Positions 45,075-55,734 of a DNA stretch of 64,000 nucleotides are shown here, piece after piece. How positions within the stretch are numbered: position 1 is the first letter of the stretch; each line of letters opens with the position of its first letter. The notes beneath the pieces were generated by a model. That model saw only the letters and a list, made by a program, of their open reading frames with translations. It made no database searches and had not been told where the DNA came from. Origin of the DNA: an uncultured Prevotellaceae bacterium (lineage in GTDB: Bacteria; Bacteroidota; Bacteroidia; Bacteroidales; Bacteroidaceae); NCBI GenBank assembly GCA_900557555.1, contig USTH01000001.1:1-64000 (forward strand), read 5' to 3'. Position numbers and translations under genes: made by a program.

Positions 45075-45878
45075 CTACTTTACTAAGAAGCATCTGCCCT
45101 TGACGACATAGACACCCTTGCCAAGTGAGCGGATATTCCGCGAAGATACCTTTGAAGCCACCTTAACGCCCGAGATATTATAGACATCCGTAAGTTCATC
45201 GGGCGCCAGTTCACCAGCAACATCCTCCACGCCTGTCATGCTGTAGTCGAGATGATTCGTTCTAAGCGTACTGCTTGTCTCGCCACCATTAAGTTTTATG
45301 AAGCAGCGTGAAGCGAGAATGCCATTTGGCACTTCGCTAACATCAACAAAGGTTGCTGCAGAGTTATCTTTCACGAGAATGCCGTAGATGCCTTCAGAAC
45401 TTCCAGCCTCGGTTGCGCCTCCAAATATCACTGTGGTACCAGTGTTATCCGAAAATTTAAGTTCTACCGGGCCTGTGGATACATGTGCATCGCTCTGACG
45501 TATTTCACGCACTCCGCTTTCAAGGGTAGAATAGAGTATATACGGTGTGTTCGCCTTAAGTCCGTCAGGTTTCACGTCCTTGAAGTTTAGTTTGGTGGCA
45601 ACACCCGTGTTTTCCACTCCTACCAAAGTTTCCAGACGGCACTCCTCACCGAAGATGCTGTTGACCTCATCTGTCGTCAACGACACCGGCAGGCAGATGG
45701 TGTTCCACCCTTTGTGGATAAAGCGGTAGATAGAAAGGTCTATCGTCTGACCGTTATAAGCGGTAAGGTCTTTGGGGCTCACCGTATTGGTGACAACCCT
45801 CTGCTGTGCGCTAACCGTGTTGAAAGTCATGCATGCCACGGCCACAAGTACCAAGTTCTTCAATGTAATCTTTTTCAT
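45075..45878 (-). CDS. small secreted protein with T9SS-like C-terminal tail
   Basis: A 267-residue protein with a signal peptide (LVLVAVACMTFNTVSAQ). Residues 45-200 form a strand-rich domain (FIHKGWNTICLPVSLTTDEVNSIFG, KANTPYILYSTLESGVREI, SSEGIYGILVKDNSAATFVDV), similar in style to many Prevotella surface proteins. The last 40 residues (LTDVYNISGVKVAS...LGKGVYVVKGRCFLVK) fit a T9SS sorting tail. Function unknown. It converges with the GH31 gene and shares its terminator. Confidence 0.7.
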   Translation of the reverse strand: MKKITLKNLVLVAVACMTFNTVSAQQRVVTNTVSPKDLTAYNGQTIDLSIYRFIHKGWNTICLPVSLTTDEVNSIFGEECRLETLVGVENTGVATKLNFKDVKPDGLKANTPYILYSTLESGVREIRQSDAHVSTGPVELKFSDNTGTTVIFGGATEAGSSEGIYGILVKDNSAATFVDVSEVPNGILASRCFIKLNGGETSSTLRTNHLDYSMTGVEDVAGELAPDELTDVYNISGVKVASKVSSRNIRSLGKGVYVVKGRCFLVK

Positions 45879-45956
45879 AATGCCGTTATATTATAAGTGA
45901 TTGTTCACAAATACTGTTTGCTGCGTATTCTATCATCTACCTCTGGCTCAAAGGCC

Positions 45957-47519
45957 TTACGGTCTCTTGATGCGGGCTGGAACACCCATAGCAACGCCAT
46001 ACGAAGGCACGTCATGCGTCACCACTGCACCCGCAGCCACCACAGCTCCCTTGCCTACAGTTACTCCCGACAATATCACCGCCTTCGGGCCGATTACCAC
46101 ATTGTCCTCAATAATCACTGAACCATGAGTGACAAGCTGACGATCCTGCGGAAGTATATGAAGCGACTCGACATCGGTCTTGCCGCACTGATGGTCGGTT
46201 ATCAGCACATCATGGCTTATCAGCACGTTGTTTCCGATACGCACATCACGTATGGAGCTGACACGTACGTTGCGCTCGAAAGTCACATTGTCGCCGATAG
46301 CAATCTTTGGAGTATAGTTGCCCGTAGAGATGCTTTGCAGATGCAGCCCAGGCTTTGAACAAAAACCAGTACCTATGGTTATATTCTTGCCCTCAACAAC
46401 TACAGGAACCTCCACCTGGCACCCTTTTCCAGAACGTACTCTGTAGCGGAACCGATAAGTGGCGAGGCTGTTTCTGAACTGTTGCAGAGCCCGTGTTACC
46501 AGAGTGTTGCAGATGAGCATCGTAATGCCGGCCAGCACCACTGTAAGCGTCTTACGCACCACGGCAAACAAAAAACGTACCACACGCCCCCAAACCTTGC
46601 CAGACACGCACATCTTAAGTACAGACGCCACCGGACGCCAGCCAAGATATTGCTTGACAGTCTGCCTCCCAGCCTTGGCATCAAGTCCCTTTGCTCCCCT
46701 GCGCAGCACAAACAAGCGTACAATCAACGGCAACAGACAGTCGCTCACACTTGTCTTCATCTTCATTATAGTGGCCGGCGAAAGACTGACCGTTCGACTT
46801 TCAGCCTCGTAACTGTCAAACACCGTAAGAAGGTTCTTTACATAGATTCGTATAGGGTCACGGGCCTCCTGCACGGGATTTACAGGAGCATCGTTGAGTA
46901 ACCTCGGGTTATAGATGGCATTTTGCTTGCCCGACAAGGCAACATGCAGCAATAGCGGTACGGCAGGTATGCCCGTGCCTACACCAAACTCCCGAGGGTC
47001 ATAGCCTCGTATGAAGTCTGTGCGTATGATATTACAGCTGGTATCAATAATACCCATACGCACTACCTGCAGAAAGTCATCGATGTCAACGTATTGTGTC
47101 AGGGTTTTGCGTGTCCTCGCATTGAGAGACAGGTAGACAAGCCCAAATTCATTTTTCTCCAACACTTGCAGCATGTCGCCAAAACGCTCTACCCTAACAA
47201 CATTGCGCGCATCAAGCATCCAAATGTATTTGCTGCGCATAAGAATGGCCTGATTAATGGCAAACATAAAACTGTTGTCACGACTCAGATTGTCGGTGTT
47301 GCAGATATATTTAAAGGGCACACGACCCTCAAACTGCCTGACCATGGAAGAGGTACCGTCGGTAGAGTCATTGTCTACAATTATGACCTCCATACGTTCC
47401 TGCACACTGGCATCAAGCAACGCCAATCGCAGGAGTTGCTGCTTGAGCGACAAGACATTGTTGCGTGTTCTTATGCACAAAGTCAGGATTTTGCCGTAAT
47501 TAAAAGTCAGTTGGGGCAT
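45957..47519 (-). CDS. GT2 glycosyltransferase fused to hexapeptide-repeat acyltransferase
   Basis: A 520-residue two-domain protein. Residues 1-250 are a GT-A family 2 domain: [19 protein letters not shown] and [16 protein letters not shown]. The usual DxD metal motif is weak here ([15 protein letters not shown]). A hydrophobic stretch near 310-340 ([20 protein letters not shown]) may anchor it to the membrane. Residues 370-520 form a left-handed beta-helix acetyltransferase: repeats such as [16 protein letters not shown] and [18 protein letters not shown], then [32 protein letters not shown] and GVPARIK. It probably adds and O-acetylates a surface sugar. The two activities are usually separate genes. 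No other polysaccharide genes are adjacent. Confidence 0.82.
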   Translation of the reverse strand: MPQLTFNYGKILTLCIRTRNNVLSLKQQLLRLALLDASVQERMEVIIVDNDSTDGTSSMVRQFEGRVPFKYICNTDNLSRDNSFMFAINQAILMRSKYIWMLDARNVVRVERFGDMLQVLEKNEFGLVYLSLNARTRKTLTQYVDIDDFLQVVRMGIIDTSCNIIRTDFIRGYDPREFGVGTGIPAVPLLLHVALSGKQNAIYNPRLLNDAPVNPVQEARDPIRIYVKNLLTVFDSYEAESRTVSLSPATIMKMKTSVSDCLLPLIVRLFVLRRGAKGLDAKAGRQTVKQYLGWRPVASVLKMCVSGKVWGRVVRFLFAVVRKTLTVVLAGITMLICNTLVTRALQQFRNSLATYRFRYRVRSGKGCQVEVPVVVEGKNITIGTGFCSKPGLHLQSISTGNYTPKIAIGDNVTFERNVRVSSIRDVRIGNNVLISHDVLITDHQCGKTDVESLHILPQDRQLVTHGSVIIEDNVVIGPKAVILSGVTVGKGAVVAAGAVVTHDVPSYGVAMGVPARIKRP

Positions 47520-47583
47520 CTTCTACTTGTCAGGATATTTTAGTTTCTTTTGGTCTGTTCCTATTGTTGCGGAATGTGTGTCA

Positions 47584-50500
47584 TTATTTTGTTTTGCCAC
47601 CTGTTGTGGCGGGCTTATGGCTATACAACTGGCGGTCGACAAGAATAATGTCAGTTGGTTTGAGTTTCACTGCTCCGGCTGTTTTCGCCTTGAAATGCAA
47701 CACAACCAGAACAGCATCACCATTAAGCGGCCGTTCATTGTCTACCCCTACGAAAGTTGGATAAAACGCCTTGGCGCCATCAGTGTGAAGGCGGTCACGG
47801 CTGAAATTTGTGAACAACTTGGCATCTTGCGGTTCGTTGCCGATATATTGTAATTGCTTTTCGGAATAAGGAACAGACAGACTGAAAGCGTTGACATTGC
47901 GCAGTCCCTGTCCCTTTATGGTCACAACAACATCCTCGCCAGTCTTGTAGGCCGACTTGTCGGTTTCAATGGTGATATTGCCGTCCACTCTCTCGCCAGA
48001 GGGTGTCGTAAAACCACCTTCGCCAACCTCTACTGCTACGTTGGAGATGTCATAGGCATCAATGAGTCCGTTGCCGTTGATGTCTCCCTTTGACACATAA
48101 CCCTCAAAGTCTGAATCGCCCTGACGGAGACCCGTATAGTTCATATATGATGTAAGGTCGTTGCTGTCAAGAATGCCATCATTGTTAATATCGCCTGGCA
48201 CATAGTAAGCGGAACCCGGCACACGGAATATATATAGTTCGCAACCTGAGCCGAAGTCCCCGAAGGCTTTCGTAACGTCAAGCTTCACATAGCGTGCCTT
48301 AGGATTGTCTTTAAAGGCGATTTCCTTCAACTGAGAATCACACGCCCAATTAACCTTGCCAACTTCCGTCCACACTTCCTTGTCCATGCTTATTGACACG
48401 TTTGCCTCAAGAATAATGCCGTTCATACCCGAACGACGTGGCAGGTATTGTAGTTTATCGAGCGTGTTGACAGAATGCATATCAACCAGCAGTTCGAACG
48501 GCACGGCTTTCTTGCCATACTCTGTATGCCAGCCTGTTTCAGCATCAAAGTCAAATAGTTTGGCTGGGGTTTCGCCACCCTGCGATGGGAAACTGCAGGT
48601 GGCCGTCATGCCCTTCACGGCAAACTCAAACGGGTCGTCGCTGGTGGTTGCAACGAAATCTGTCCAGTCTGACACTTTGCCTGGAGCTGCTGAGCGCACC
48701 TTAAACGAATATTGCGTTTTAGGTTTGAGGTCTTCAAACAGAAATTCATTGCCGTGTATATCAAAATAGTTCATGCCATTGAACTCAATTTCATAAGCTT
48801 GAGCATCAGTCACATCCTCCCAATTAAGTCTGAGACTGTATGGTTTGCGGTCTGTCTCCCTAACATTAACATTGACAGGTTTAGCAAGGGTAACAGCAGG
48901 AATGCCAGCAATACGTGAAGACACCGTCTTTGTCTCGCCACACTGCACCATGATATCTACTGCCACAGGATTTTGGGTAACATCAGTCTCTGGCAGTTTT
49001 ATGTTGATGCCGTTTGCTGCTGTCATGCGCAATGCATTATTGCCATCTTTAACCTCTGTGGAGAAGAACTTGCTGTAATCTACACCATAGCCGAGACAAT
49101 ATGCCGGCTTAGAACTGCTCTCAAGCTCTTCAATAGTCTTGACAGCTCTCAGCTTCATTTTTTTTCTGCCAATAGTGGCCGTAATTTTGTCTACAGATTT
49201 GAAGTTGCCGACAACACGCAACAGCGTTGCCTTCATCGCTTCCATGCCAGAGAATGTCCCCTTGACAGGACTGACGCTGATATTAACATGGTCATCACTT
49301 GCCTTGGCAGTAACAACGGTGCTTGAACTTTCACCGTTGAGATAGGCTTGGGTAGTGCCATCGTCATCATATTCACTGAAACTTACTTCACCGCCCCACT
49401 TTGGATAGATTTCATAGATGCGGAGTTTCTTGTTGATTTCACTGACATTATTGTTGGCTGCGGTCATTGGGATGATTGAACCTGATTTAACAAACACGGG
49501 CAGCTTCCAAAGCGGAGCATCGAAGCTGTTGAGTACGGCACCGCCTTGATAGACATTCCCGGTAAAATAGTCCACCCATTCACCTTCTGGCAGATAGATG
49601 TTGTTGCGGATATCATTACCAAGAGAGTCTGCCGCTGTGTTACGGTATATTGGTGCTACAAGAAGGCTTGGCCCATACAGATATTCATATTCCGTAGCCT
49701 TGCCGAGAGTATACTTATTGGGGTCTTCAAGGAAGATGGCACGTATCATCGGTTTGCCGTCCACAGCCTCGTGAGCAATACTGTAAGCATAAGGCAGAAG
49801 CATTGACTTCATTTTAAGGTAGGCACGGTTAAGGCTTGTGGCTGGTTCACCGAGAGCATGCGGATATTTCTCGTTTGACCCCCATCCGTCCATATTGAGC
49901 TGCATCGGGGTAAAGGTCTTCCATTGGAAGTCCCTGATGTTTACTGCCAAATTCTTGCCGCCGAAGATACCGTCCATGTCAGATGTGATATTCGGCTGGC
50001 CAGCAAGACCCGAACCGATATATGTTGGAATATGGAAGCGGATGTACTCCCAATTGCCACCAGTCTGGTCACCGCTCCACACACCACCATAGCGCTGTGT
50101 ACCTGCCCAACCATCGAGTGTAATGATAAAGGGGCGCGCGTTGTCGCCATACTTGGGCATCGATTCTGCCACGTCAGCAATGCCGTTGAGTCCAAAGGAA
50201 TAGCCTGCACCTACCCACGCCACATCGGTCTTAAGCACGCGCACACCAGCATCACGTATTTCTTTGACAATATCACGTTGTAGCAAGGCCGAGATAGTGT
50301 CTACAGGGTGCAGATTGCTTTGAGTCCAAAGGCCTATCTCTACTCCATTTTTGCGTGCGTAGTCACCAAATGCCTTAAGATTGGCAATATTGCCGTCAAG
50401 TGTTGTTGTCTGACCATATCCTGCACCGTAGCCATCGTTGGGCAGAACCCATCCAAGAGGCATGTCGTGTTTTTTATAGCGGTCGATGACTGCACGTGCA

Positions 50501-51531
50501 GAGAACTGGTAATTGCCGTCAAGTTCACCATTCAAGCTCTCACGAATGCCACCGTTGTCCTTCTGATCCTCCTTGTAGTATTTGCCGTCCTCAAATTTCA
50601 CCACCATATATCCAGGCTTGTCAACCTCTTTCCAATAGTCGCGGTTGTAGGCGTTGAGATGCCCCTCATAGAAGCCGAACTTAGGAAGAAGCACAGGGTT
50701 GCCGGTCAACTGATAGTAATCGTTCAGTAGCTGCACCGGAGTTTCGTCTACCATGACAAAGCAGTCGAGGTAGTCGGCATCGTGGCTCAACCTTACGACA
50801 CCATCATCCTTGCTACCGAAATCATAGCGTCCAGGCTTAAACGTGTAAGCCATAAAACCATAACCATTGGTTGACCAATAATACGGGGCCGGCGAGCATA
50901 CGCCACCGTCTGTCCAACTGTTTTCGTTCACGATATTCACTACGTTGCCCTTATGACTGAAGCGGCCGTTCTGAATGCCAGCACCATAAAAATATTCGTC
51001 AGGCTGGGCGTTCAGCGATAATGTCACCTTGTTCCCACTGATTGCGGCCGGAGACTTCTCTGCCATTACGGTGCGCCCATTTTTAAGATTCGTAACACTG
51101 ATGGCTCCATCTTGCTTTCTTACAGTTATCGCAACATGTGGCGTCTTTATCACAAAGTCGCCATTCTCTTTGCTAAGTTTGACTCCCCCAACGGGCTTCA
51201 TCGGATTAGCCACCAGTATCTGCGCCTCCGGCTTGGCCTCTGGACTGCGGAATACAACACCGTTTTGCGAATCCTGGAACAAGCGGAATATGTTTGGCCC
51301 ATAGAATTTGATATATTTTCTACCTCCACTCTCAAACTGAAGAACAACAGTGTTTTCCTCAGAGCCGACAGTGCAAGAAATCACAGCATCAGCTCCATCG
51401 TCAGAAGCAGGTATTTTCGTCTTGGAATCAGACAAGCCTATCCCCCACTTGTAAGGCACAGCCTCTGCGGGCAATAGATTGACGCATCCCAAAACCAATA
51501 GCGCCACACATACAGACAACAAGTTTTTCAT
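47584..51531 (-). CDS. modular GH31 glycosidase with discoidin, dockerin and cohesin-like modules
   Basis: A 1315-residue exported enzyme (signal MKNLLSVCVALLVLGCVNLLPAEA). The GH31 barrel has nucleophile Asp436 in RVLKTDVAWVG and acid/base Asp488 in GGVWSGDQTGGNWEY. An Fn3-like domain lies at about 880-970 and a F5/8 type C (discoidin, CBM32-like) domain at about 975-1110. Two dockerin-type calcium repeats follow (GDINNDGILDSNDLTSYMNY and GDINGNGLIDAYDISNVAVE), then a cohesin-like C-terminal domain (about 1190-1310; SAYKTGEDVVVTIKGQGLRNVNAF, DAVLVVLHFKAK). Modular GH31 enzymes of this type act on host glycans. The exact bond is not decided. The cognate partner of the dockerin may be its own cohesin-like module or another protein. 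Confidence 0.9.
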   Translation of the reverse strand: MKNLLSVCVALLVLGCVNLLPAEAVPYKWGIGLSDSKTKIPASDDGADAVISCTVGSEENTVVLQFESGGRKYIKFYGPNIFRLFQDSQNGVVFRSPEAKPEAQILVANPMKPVGGVKLSKENGDFVIKTPHVAITVRKQDGAISVTNLKNGRTVMAEKSPAAISGNKVTLSLNAQPDEYFYGAGIQNGRFSHKGNVVNIVNENSWTDGGVCSPAPYYWSTNGYGFMAYTFKPGRYDFGSKDDGVVRLSHDADYLDCFVMVDETPVQLLNDYYQLTGNPVLLPKFGFYEGHLNAYNRDYWKEVDKPGYMVVKFEDGKYYKEDQKDNGGIRESLNGELDGNYQFSARAVIDRYKKHDMPLGWVLPNDGYGAGYGQTTTLDGNIANLKAFGDYARKNGVEIGLWTQSNLHPVDTISALLQRDIVKEIRDAGVRVLKTDVAWVGAGYSFGLNGIADVAESMPKYGDNARPFIITLDGWAGTQRYGGVWSGDQTGGNWEYIRFHIPTYIGSGLAGQPNITSDMDGIFGGKNLAVNIRDFQWKTFTPMQLNMDGWGSNEKYPHALGEPATSLNRAYLKMKSMLLPYAYSIAHEAVDGKPMIRAIFLEDPNKYTLGKATEYEYLYGPSLLVAPIYRNTAADSLGNDIRNNIYLPEGEWVDYFTGNVYQGGAVLNSFDAPLWKLPVFVKSGSIIPMTAANNNVSEINKKLRIYEIYPKWGGEVSFSEYDDDGTTQAYLNGESSSTVVTAKASDDHVNISVSPVKGTFSGMEAMKATLLRVVGNFKSVDKITATIGRKKMKLRAVKTIEELESSSKPAYCLGYGVDYSKFFSTEVKDGNNALRMTAANGINIKLPETDVTQNPVAVDIMVQCGETKTVSSRIAGIPAVTLAKPVNVNVRETDRKPYSLRLNWEDVTDAQAYEIEFNGMNYFDIHGNEFLFEDLKPKTQYSFKVRSAAPGKVSDWTDFVATTSDDPFEFAVKGMTATCSFPSQGGETPAKLFDFDAETGWHTEYGKKAVPFELLVDMHSVNTLDKLQYLPRRSGMNGIILEANVSISMDKEVWTEVGKVNWACDSQLKEIAFKDNPKARYVKLDVTKAFGDFGSGCELYIFRVPGSAYYVPGDINNDGILDSNDLTSYMNYTGLRQGDSDFEGYVSKGDINGNGLIDAYDISNVAVEVGEGGFTTPSGERVDGNITIETDKSAYKTGEDVVVTIKGQGLRNVNAFSLSVPYSEKQLQYIGNEPQDAKLFTNFSRDRLHTDGAKAFYPTFVGVDNERPLNGDAVLVVLHFKAKTAGAVKLKPTDIILVDRQLYSHKPATTGGKTK

Positions 51532-51835
51532 GATAAGATGTTTTTATACTTTTCTTTGCAAAGATAGTGCAATTCGAGAGCAGAGTATCAAGCCTGCTTG
51601 AATGTCCTGCCAAGAAGCACCCTATAATATGCAAAGATAAAGAAATAATGCAATATTACTGCCACAAATCTTACGCTTTTTTACGCAAACATGTCTGTTC
51701 TGACCCAAAAGGTTTCTTTCAGCATACGTCCTTTCTTCCTTTTGGCTTTCATTAAACCCAAATCGGTCATTAGGTCGTAAATGACATCTTTTTATTACTT
51801 CTTATTGCCTTTTGTTTTTTATAAGGCAACTGCCG
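51532..51835. other. GH31-mazG intergenic region
   Basis: A 304-bp gap. It contains repeat copy G at its end, directly after mazG, and the upstream region of the GH31 gene. I see no gene. Confidence 0.45.
51755..51828. repeat. dispersed inverted-terminus repeat, copy G (half element)
   Basis: Left terminus AACCCAAATCGGTCATTAGG, followed by TCGTAAATGACATCTTTTTATT and a segment ending ATTGCCTTTTGTTTTTTATAAG. It is the near-exact reverse complement of copy A at the start of the window. No facing terminus is present. It ends about 8 bp from the mazG stop codon. Confidence 0.8.
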
Positions 51836-52630
51836 CTAACAAGTCTCGCCGTCCTGCATCTTTGCCTCGTCCCAGACGGCATCCATTTCTGCAAGCGTCA
51901 TATCCTTTAGGTTACGGCCTTGCTTGAGAGTCTTCTGCTCAAGGTAATTGAAGCGCGAGATAAACTTGCGGTTAGTCCTTTCAAGAGCTGTGTCGGGATT
52001 TATGTGATAGAGACGTGCAGCGTTTATAAGACTAAACATCACATCGCCAAACTCCGCTTCCATCTTGTCTGCATCCATATGTTCCACCTCGTCTTGAAAC
52101 TCTCGTATCTCCTCCTTTACCTTATCCCAAACCTGCGAGCGTTCCTCCCAGTCAAAGCCCACATGGCGAGCCTTGTCTTGAATGCGATAAGCCTTTATAA
52201 GCGACGGCAAAGAAGCTGGCACGCCCGACAATACGGTCTTGTTGCCGTCTTTTTCCTTCTGCTTTATCTGTTCCCACGTGTCCTCCACGGCATCAGCAGT
52301 CACGGCCTCCACATTGCCATAAATGTGTGGGTGACGAAAGATAAGTTTCTCACACAAACGGTTGCACACTTCTGCAAAATCAAATTCTCCTTTTTCTTCT
52401 GCAAACATAGCATAAAAGCACACGTGCATCAATACATCGCCCAACTCCTTGCACTCTTCTTTGCTATCTCCACGTATTATGGCATCGCTCAGTTCAAAAA
52501 CCTCTTCAATTGTGTTGGGGCGCAAGGACTGGCTTGTCTGTTTGGAATCCCAAGGGCACTTTTGGCGAAGCTCTGCAAGAATATCAAGCAGACGGTTAAA
52601 CGATTTCAGTTGTTCTTCTCGGGTTGACAT
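51836..52630 (-). CDS. mazG: nucleoside triphosphate pyrophosphohydrolase MazG
   Basis: Hydrolyses NTPs and dNTPs to the monophosphates, cleaning the nucleotide pool. The 264-residue protein has two MazG halves. The first has LRQKCPWDSKQTSQSLRPNTIEEVFELSDAI and the EExxE metal cluster in DSKEECKELGDVLMHVCFYA; the second has HMDADKMEAEFGDVMFSLINAARLYHI. RVGFDW-type segment HVGFDWEERSQVWDK is also typical. It lies after valS in the same direction, with a hairpin between, so it may have separate transcription. Confidence 0.93.
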   Translation of the reverse strand: MSTREEQLKSFNRLLDILAELRQKCPWDSKQTSQSLRPNTIEEVFELSDAIIRGDSKEECKELGDVLMHVCFYAMFAEEKGEFDFAEVCNRLCEKLIFRHPHIYGNVEAVTADAVEDTWEQIKQKEKDGNKTVLSGVPASLPSLIKAYRIQDKARHVGFDWEERSQVWDKVKEEIREFQDEVEHMDADKMEAEFGDVMFSLINAARLYHINPDTALERTNRKFISRFNYLEQKTLKQGRNLKDMTLAEMDAVWDEAKMQDGETC

Positions 52631-52655
52631 AATATTTCCTTTATTTTACAACAAA

Positions 52656-52688
52656 CCCAAGCCTGCCATTTTTCACAACAGGCTTGGG
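52656..52688 (-). terminator. hairpin between valS and mazG
   Basis: CCCAAGCCTG (52656-52665) pairs with CAGGCTTGGG (52679-52688) around a 13-base loop. On the minus strand it is followed by TTTGTTGT, so it could terminate valS just 26 bp before the mazG start. Confidence 0.65.
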
Positions 52689-52749
52689 CCTCTGGGGTAT
52701 GTTATTCCTCTTGACGGATTTTTATATTCTTATACGACAAATCGCTCCG

Positions 52750-55458
52750 TTACTGCTTTCTTAGCGAAGCAAGGGTTTCCTTGATAGCGGAAATCTTTGA
52801 CTCTGTATCGGCAAGTTTTTTGCGTTCAAGTTCTACCACCTGAACCGGAGCATTGTTCACAAAGCGTTCGTTGCCAAGCTTCTTCTGTATGCCAATGAGG
52901 AAGCCCTCCAGATGCTTGAGTTCAGCTTCCTGCTTTTTAATCTCAGCTTCAAGGTCAATCAGGTTGCCCACCGGCACTGCATATTCATCGGTACCGACCA
53001 TGAACTTCACTGCATCACCCGAACTGTCATCACTCTCACGTATGCCACTGAGATTAGACATTTTTAAAAGCACAGGATTATATGCCTCCCAGTTGTTCTT
53101 GCCAATGGCGATGAGTTCCAACGGTTCTTTAGGAGCAATGTTTTTCTGGTTACGTACAGCGCGCACGCCAGCCACTATTTTCTTGACGGTTTCAAACTCT
53201 ACCACTACAGTCTTGCCCTCGGCATCAGACACACCTGCATCGAGCACGCTTACCATGATGCTCTCACCGTCCTTACGGTCGTATATGTGTTGCCACAACT
53301 CCTCCGTAATAAACGGCATAAACGGATGAATTATCTTCATCAGCTTGTCGAAAAACCGAAGCGTAGCATCATAAGTATCTCGGTCAATGGGTTGTTGGTA
53401 GGCAGGCTTTACCATCTCCAGATACCACCCAGAGAACTCATCGGTAAAGAGTTTGAATGCAGTCATGAGCGCCTCGTTGAGACGATACTTTGAATACAAG
53501 TCGTCCATTTCGGTCACAGTGGCTTTCAGTTTGGCATCAAACCACTTGATGGCCATGCGGCTGACTTCTGGTTGTGGCAACACGGCAACCTCCCACCCCT
53601 TGACAAGGCGGAAAGCATTCCATATCTTGTTACAGAAATTGCGCCCTTGTTCGCACAGACTCTCAGCAAACAAGATGTCGTTACCTGCCGGAGCTGCAAG
53701 CAGCATTCCCATACGCACCCCGTCTGCACCATACTTTTCTATCAGATCGATAGGGTCTGGTGAATTGCCAAGAGACTTAGACATCTTGCGGCCTATCTCA
53801 TCGCGCACAATACCAGTGAAATATACATTGCGGAACGGCACGTCGTGCATATACTCCTCGCCTGCCATTATCATGCGGGCCACCCAGAAGAAGATAATGT
53901 CTGGCCCCGTAACAAGGTCTGTTGTAGGATAATAGTATTTTATCTCGTCGTTGCCGGGATTGTTGATACCATCAAACAATGATATCGGCCACAGCCATGA
54001 AGAGAACCAAGTGTCAAGGGCATCCTCGTCGTGGCGCAACTGGTCGGCGGTAATATTTTCATAGCCCTTAATCTTGCGAGCTTCTTCGAGTGCATCCTCT
54101 ACCGTGAGCGCAACCACATACTTCTCTTCCTCACCCTCTGCTGTTGGCAAGAAATAGGCAGGAATGCGATGTCCCCACCACAGCTGGCGACTGATACACC
54201 AGTCCTGTATGTTCTCAAGCCAATTGCGATAGGTGGTAACATATTTGGTCGGGTAGAACTTGATTTTTCCATCGAGCACAGGAGGCAGTGCAATGTCAGC
54301 AAAATGTTTCATCGACAGAAACCACTGTTTGCATAAGCGCGGCTCCACCGCTGTGTCTTGATTACGTTCAGAGTAGCCCACCTTGTTTTCGTAGTCCTCT
54401 ACCTTTTCGAGCAAGGCAGCATCGGCAAGGTCTTTAGCAATCTGCTTGCGCACATCCATGCGATCCATGCCCACATAAAGTCCCGCTACCTCACTGATGG
54501 TGCCATCGGGGTTGAATATGTCGATAGTCTCCAAATTGTGAGTCTTACCAAGAGCATAGTCATTGACATCATGGGCAGGAGTGACTTTCAGACATCCTGT
54601 TCCGAACTCTATGTCAACATAGCGGTCTTCTATCACCGGAATGACACGGCCTACGAGAGGCACCGACACCTTATGCCCGCGCAACCACTGGTTTTTAGGG
54701 TCTTTCGGGTTGATACACATAGCGGTATCGCCCATTATTGTTTCCGGACGGGTGGTAGCTACCACGGCATAGTAGCCCTTTGCGTCCTTATGCAGCACTT
54801 CGCCATCCTGTCCCGTTGGGGTCACAGGATTTTCCTCGGCATCAGCCACATAATATTTAAGGTAATAGAGCTTGCTCTTCTCGTCATGATAAACAACCTC
54901 CTCTGTAGACAGAACCGTCTGGGCCTTGGGGTCCCAATTGACCATGCGCAATCCACGATATATCAGTCCCTTGCGATAAAGGTCAACAAAGACTTTCAGA
55001 ACGCTCTCGCTGCGTTTTTCGTCCATAGTGAAAGCCGTGCGATCCCAGTCACAGCTGGCCCCCAATCGGCGCAACTGCTTGAGAATAATGCCTCCGTGTT
55101 CGTCAGTCCAGTCCCAAGCATGCTTCAGAAACTGTTCGCGGGTAAGGTCACGTTTCTTTATACCCTGTTCAGCAAGGCGGTTCACCACTTTTGCCTCGGT
55201 GGCTATGCTGGCATGATCCGTTCCCGGCACCCAGCAGGCGTTTTTTCCATCAAGACGTGCCTTGCGCACAAGAATATCCTGAATAGTATTGTTTAGCATG
55301 TGCCCCATGTGCAACACACCAGTTACATTTGGTGGCGGGATAACTATGGTATATGGTTCACGTCCGTCAGGTTTTGAACTGAAGAGCTTGTTGTCCATCC
55401 AGTATTTGTACCACTTTCCCTCCACTTCGGAGGGGTCATATTTGCTTGCGATTTCCAT
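52750..55458 (-). CDS. valS: valyl-tRNA synthetase
   Basis: Class Ia synthetase that charges tRNA-Val, with an editing domain that removes threonine. The 902-residue protein has the HIGH-type site in [17 protein letters not shown] and the KMSKS loop in [17 protein letters not shown]. The CP1 editing domain lies at about 200-400 ([14 protein letters not shown]), with the zinc-less tRNA-binding helical domain and a C-terminal coiled coil (about 835-900). Length fits ValS. The start at 55458 gives [20 protein letters not shown], the family's standard beginning. Confidence 0.97.
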   Translation of the reverse strand: MEIASKYDPSEVEGKWYKYWMDNKLFSSKPDGREPYTIVIPPPNVTGVLHMGHMLNNTIQDILVRKARLDGKNACWVPGTDHASIATEAKVVNRLAEQGIKKRDLTREQFLKHAWDWTDEHGGIILKQLRRLGASCDWDRTAFTMDEKRSESVLKVFVDLYRKGLIYRGLRMVNWDPKAQTVLSTEEVVYHDEKSKLYYLKYYVADAEENPVTPTGQDGEVLHKDAKGYYAVVATTRPETIMGDTAMCINPKDPKNQWLRGHKVSVPLVGRVIPVIEDRYVDIEFGTGCLKVTPAHDVNDYALGKTHNLETIDIFNPDGTISEVAGLYVGMDRMDVRKQIAKDLADAALLEKVEDYENKVGYSERNQDTAVEPRLCKQWFLSMKHFADIALPPVLDGKIKFYPTKYVTTYRNWLENIQDWCISRQLWWGHRIPAYFLPTAEGEEEKYVVALTVEDALEEARKIKGYENITADQLRHDEDALDTWFSSWLWPISLFDGINNPGNDEIKYYYPTTDLVTGPDIIFFWVARMIMAGEEYMHDVPFRNVYFTGIVRDEIGRKMSKSLGNSPDPIDLIEKYGADGVRMGMLLAAPAGNDILFAESLCEQGRNFCNKIWNAFRLVKGWEVAVLPQPEVSRMAIKWFDAKLKATVTEMDDLYSKYRLNEALMTAFKLFTDEFSGWYLEMVKPAYQQPIDRDTYDATLRFFDKLMKIIHPFMPFITEELWQHIYDRKDGESIMVSVLDAGVSDAEGKTVVVEFETVKKIVAGVRAVRNQKNIAPKEPLELIAIGKNNWEAYNPVLLKMSNLSGIRESDDSSGDAVKFMVGTDEYAVPVGNLIDLEAEIKKQEAELKHLEGFLIGIQKKLGNERFVNNAPVQVVELERKKLADTESKISAIKETLASLRKQ

Positions 55459-55485
55459 CTTTTTCGTGATTTCGTTATTTTAGTG

Positions 55486-55493
55486 CAAAAATA
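55486..55493 (-). promoter_or_regulatory. candidate -7 box for valS
   Basis: Minus-strand TATTTTTG matches TAnnTTTG, 28 bp upstream of the valS start. Confidence 0.4.
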
Positions 55494-55600
55494 ACATTTT
55501 TCTCGCAGTATTGTTGTGTTTTTTGTTGGTTTTATCCCAATTCGCTTCACATCCTATTATGTGTTGCCTGCAACCGCTCTTCAGAAAACACATGCACTTT

Positions 55601-55642
55601 ATGGCCTCGCCCAGATTGTCTGTATAATCTGAACGAGGCCAT
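55601..55642 (-). terminator. hairpin after lipoprotein gene
   Basis: ATGGCCTCG (55601-55609) pairs with 55634-55642; a second inner stem (CAGATT with AATCTG) lies within. It lies about 95 bp after the stop of the lipoprotein gene and upstream of valS. No T run is obvious, so its role as a terminator is tentative. Confidence 0.5.
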
Positions 55643-55734
55643 GCATACTTATATTGACTCTTGCGAGCGAACCCCTACCCGATATCTTTACTTCATAAAA
55701 ACGCTGGCAAAGAAAGGAAAGGGACAGTGTCAAT

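Noticed and set aside
54358..55296. 312-residue plus-strand frame antisense to valS
   Set aside because: Shadow of the valS gene; no signal peptide, no domain and no promoter in the right place.
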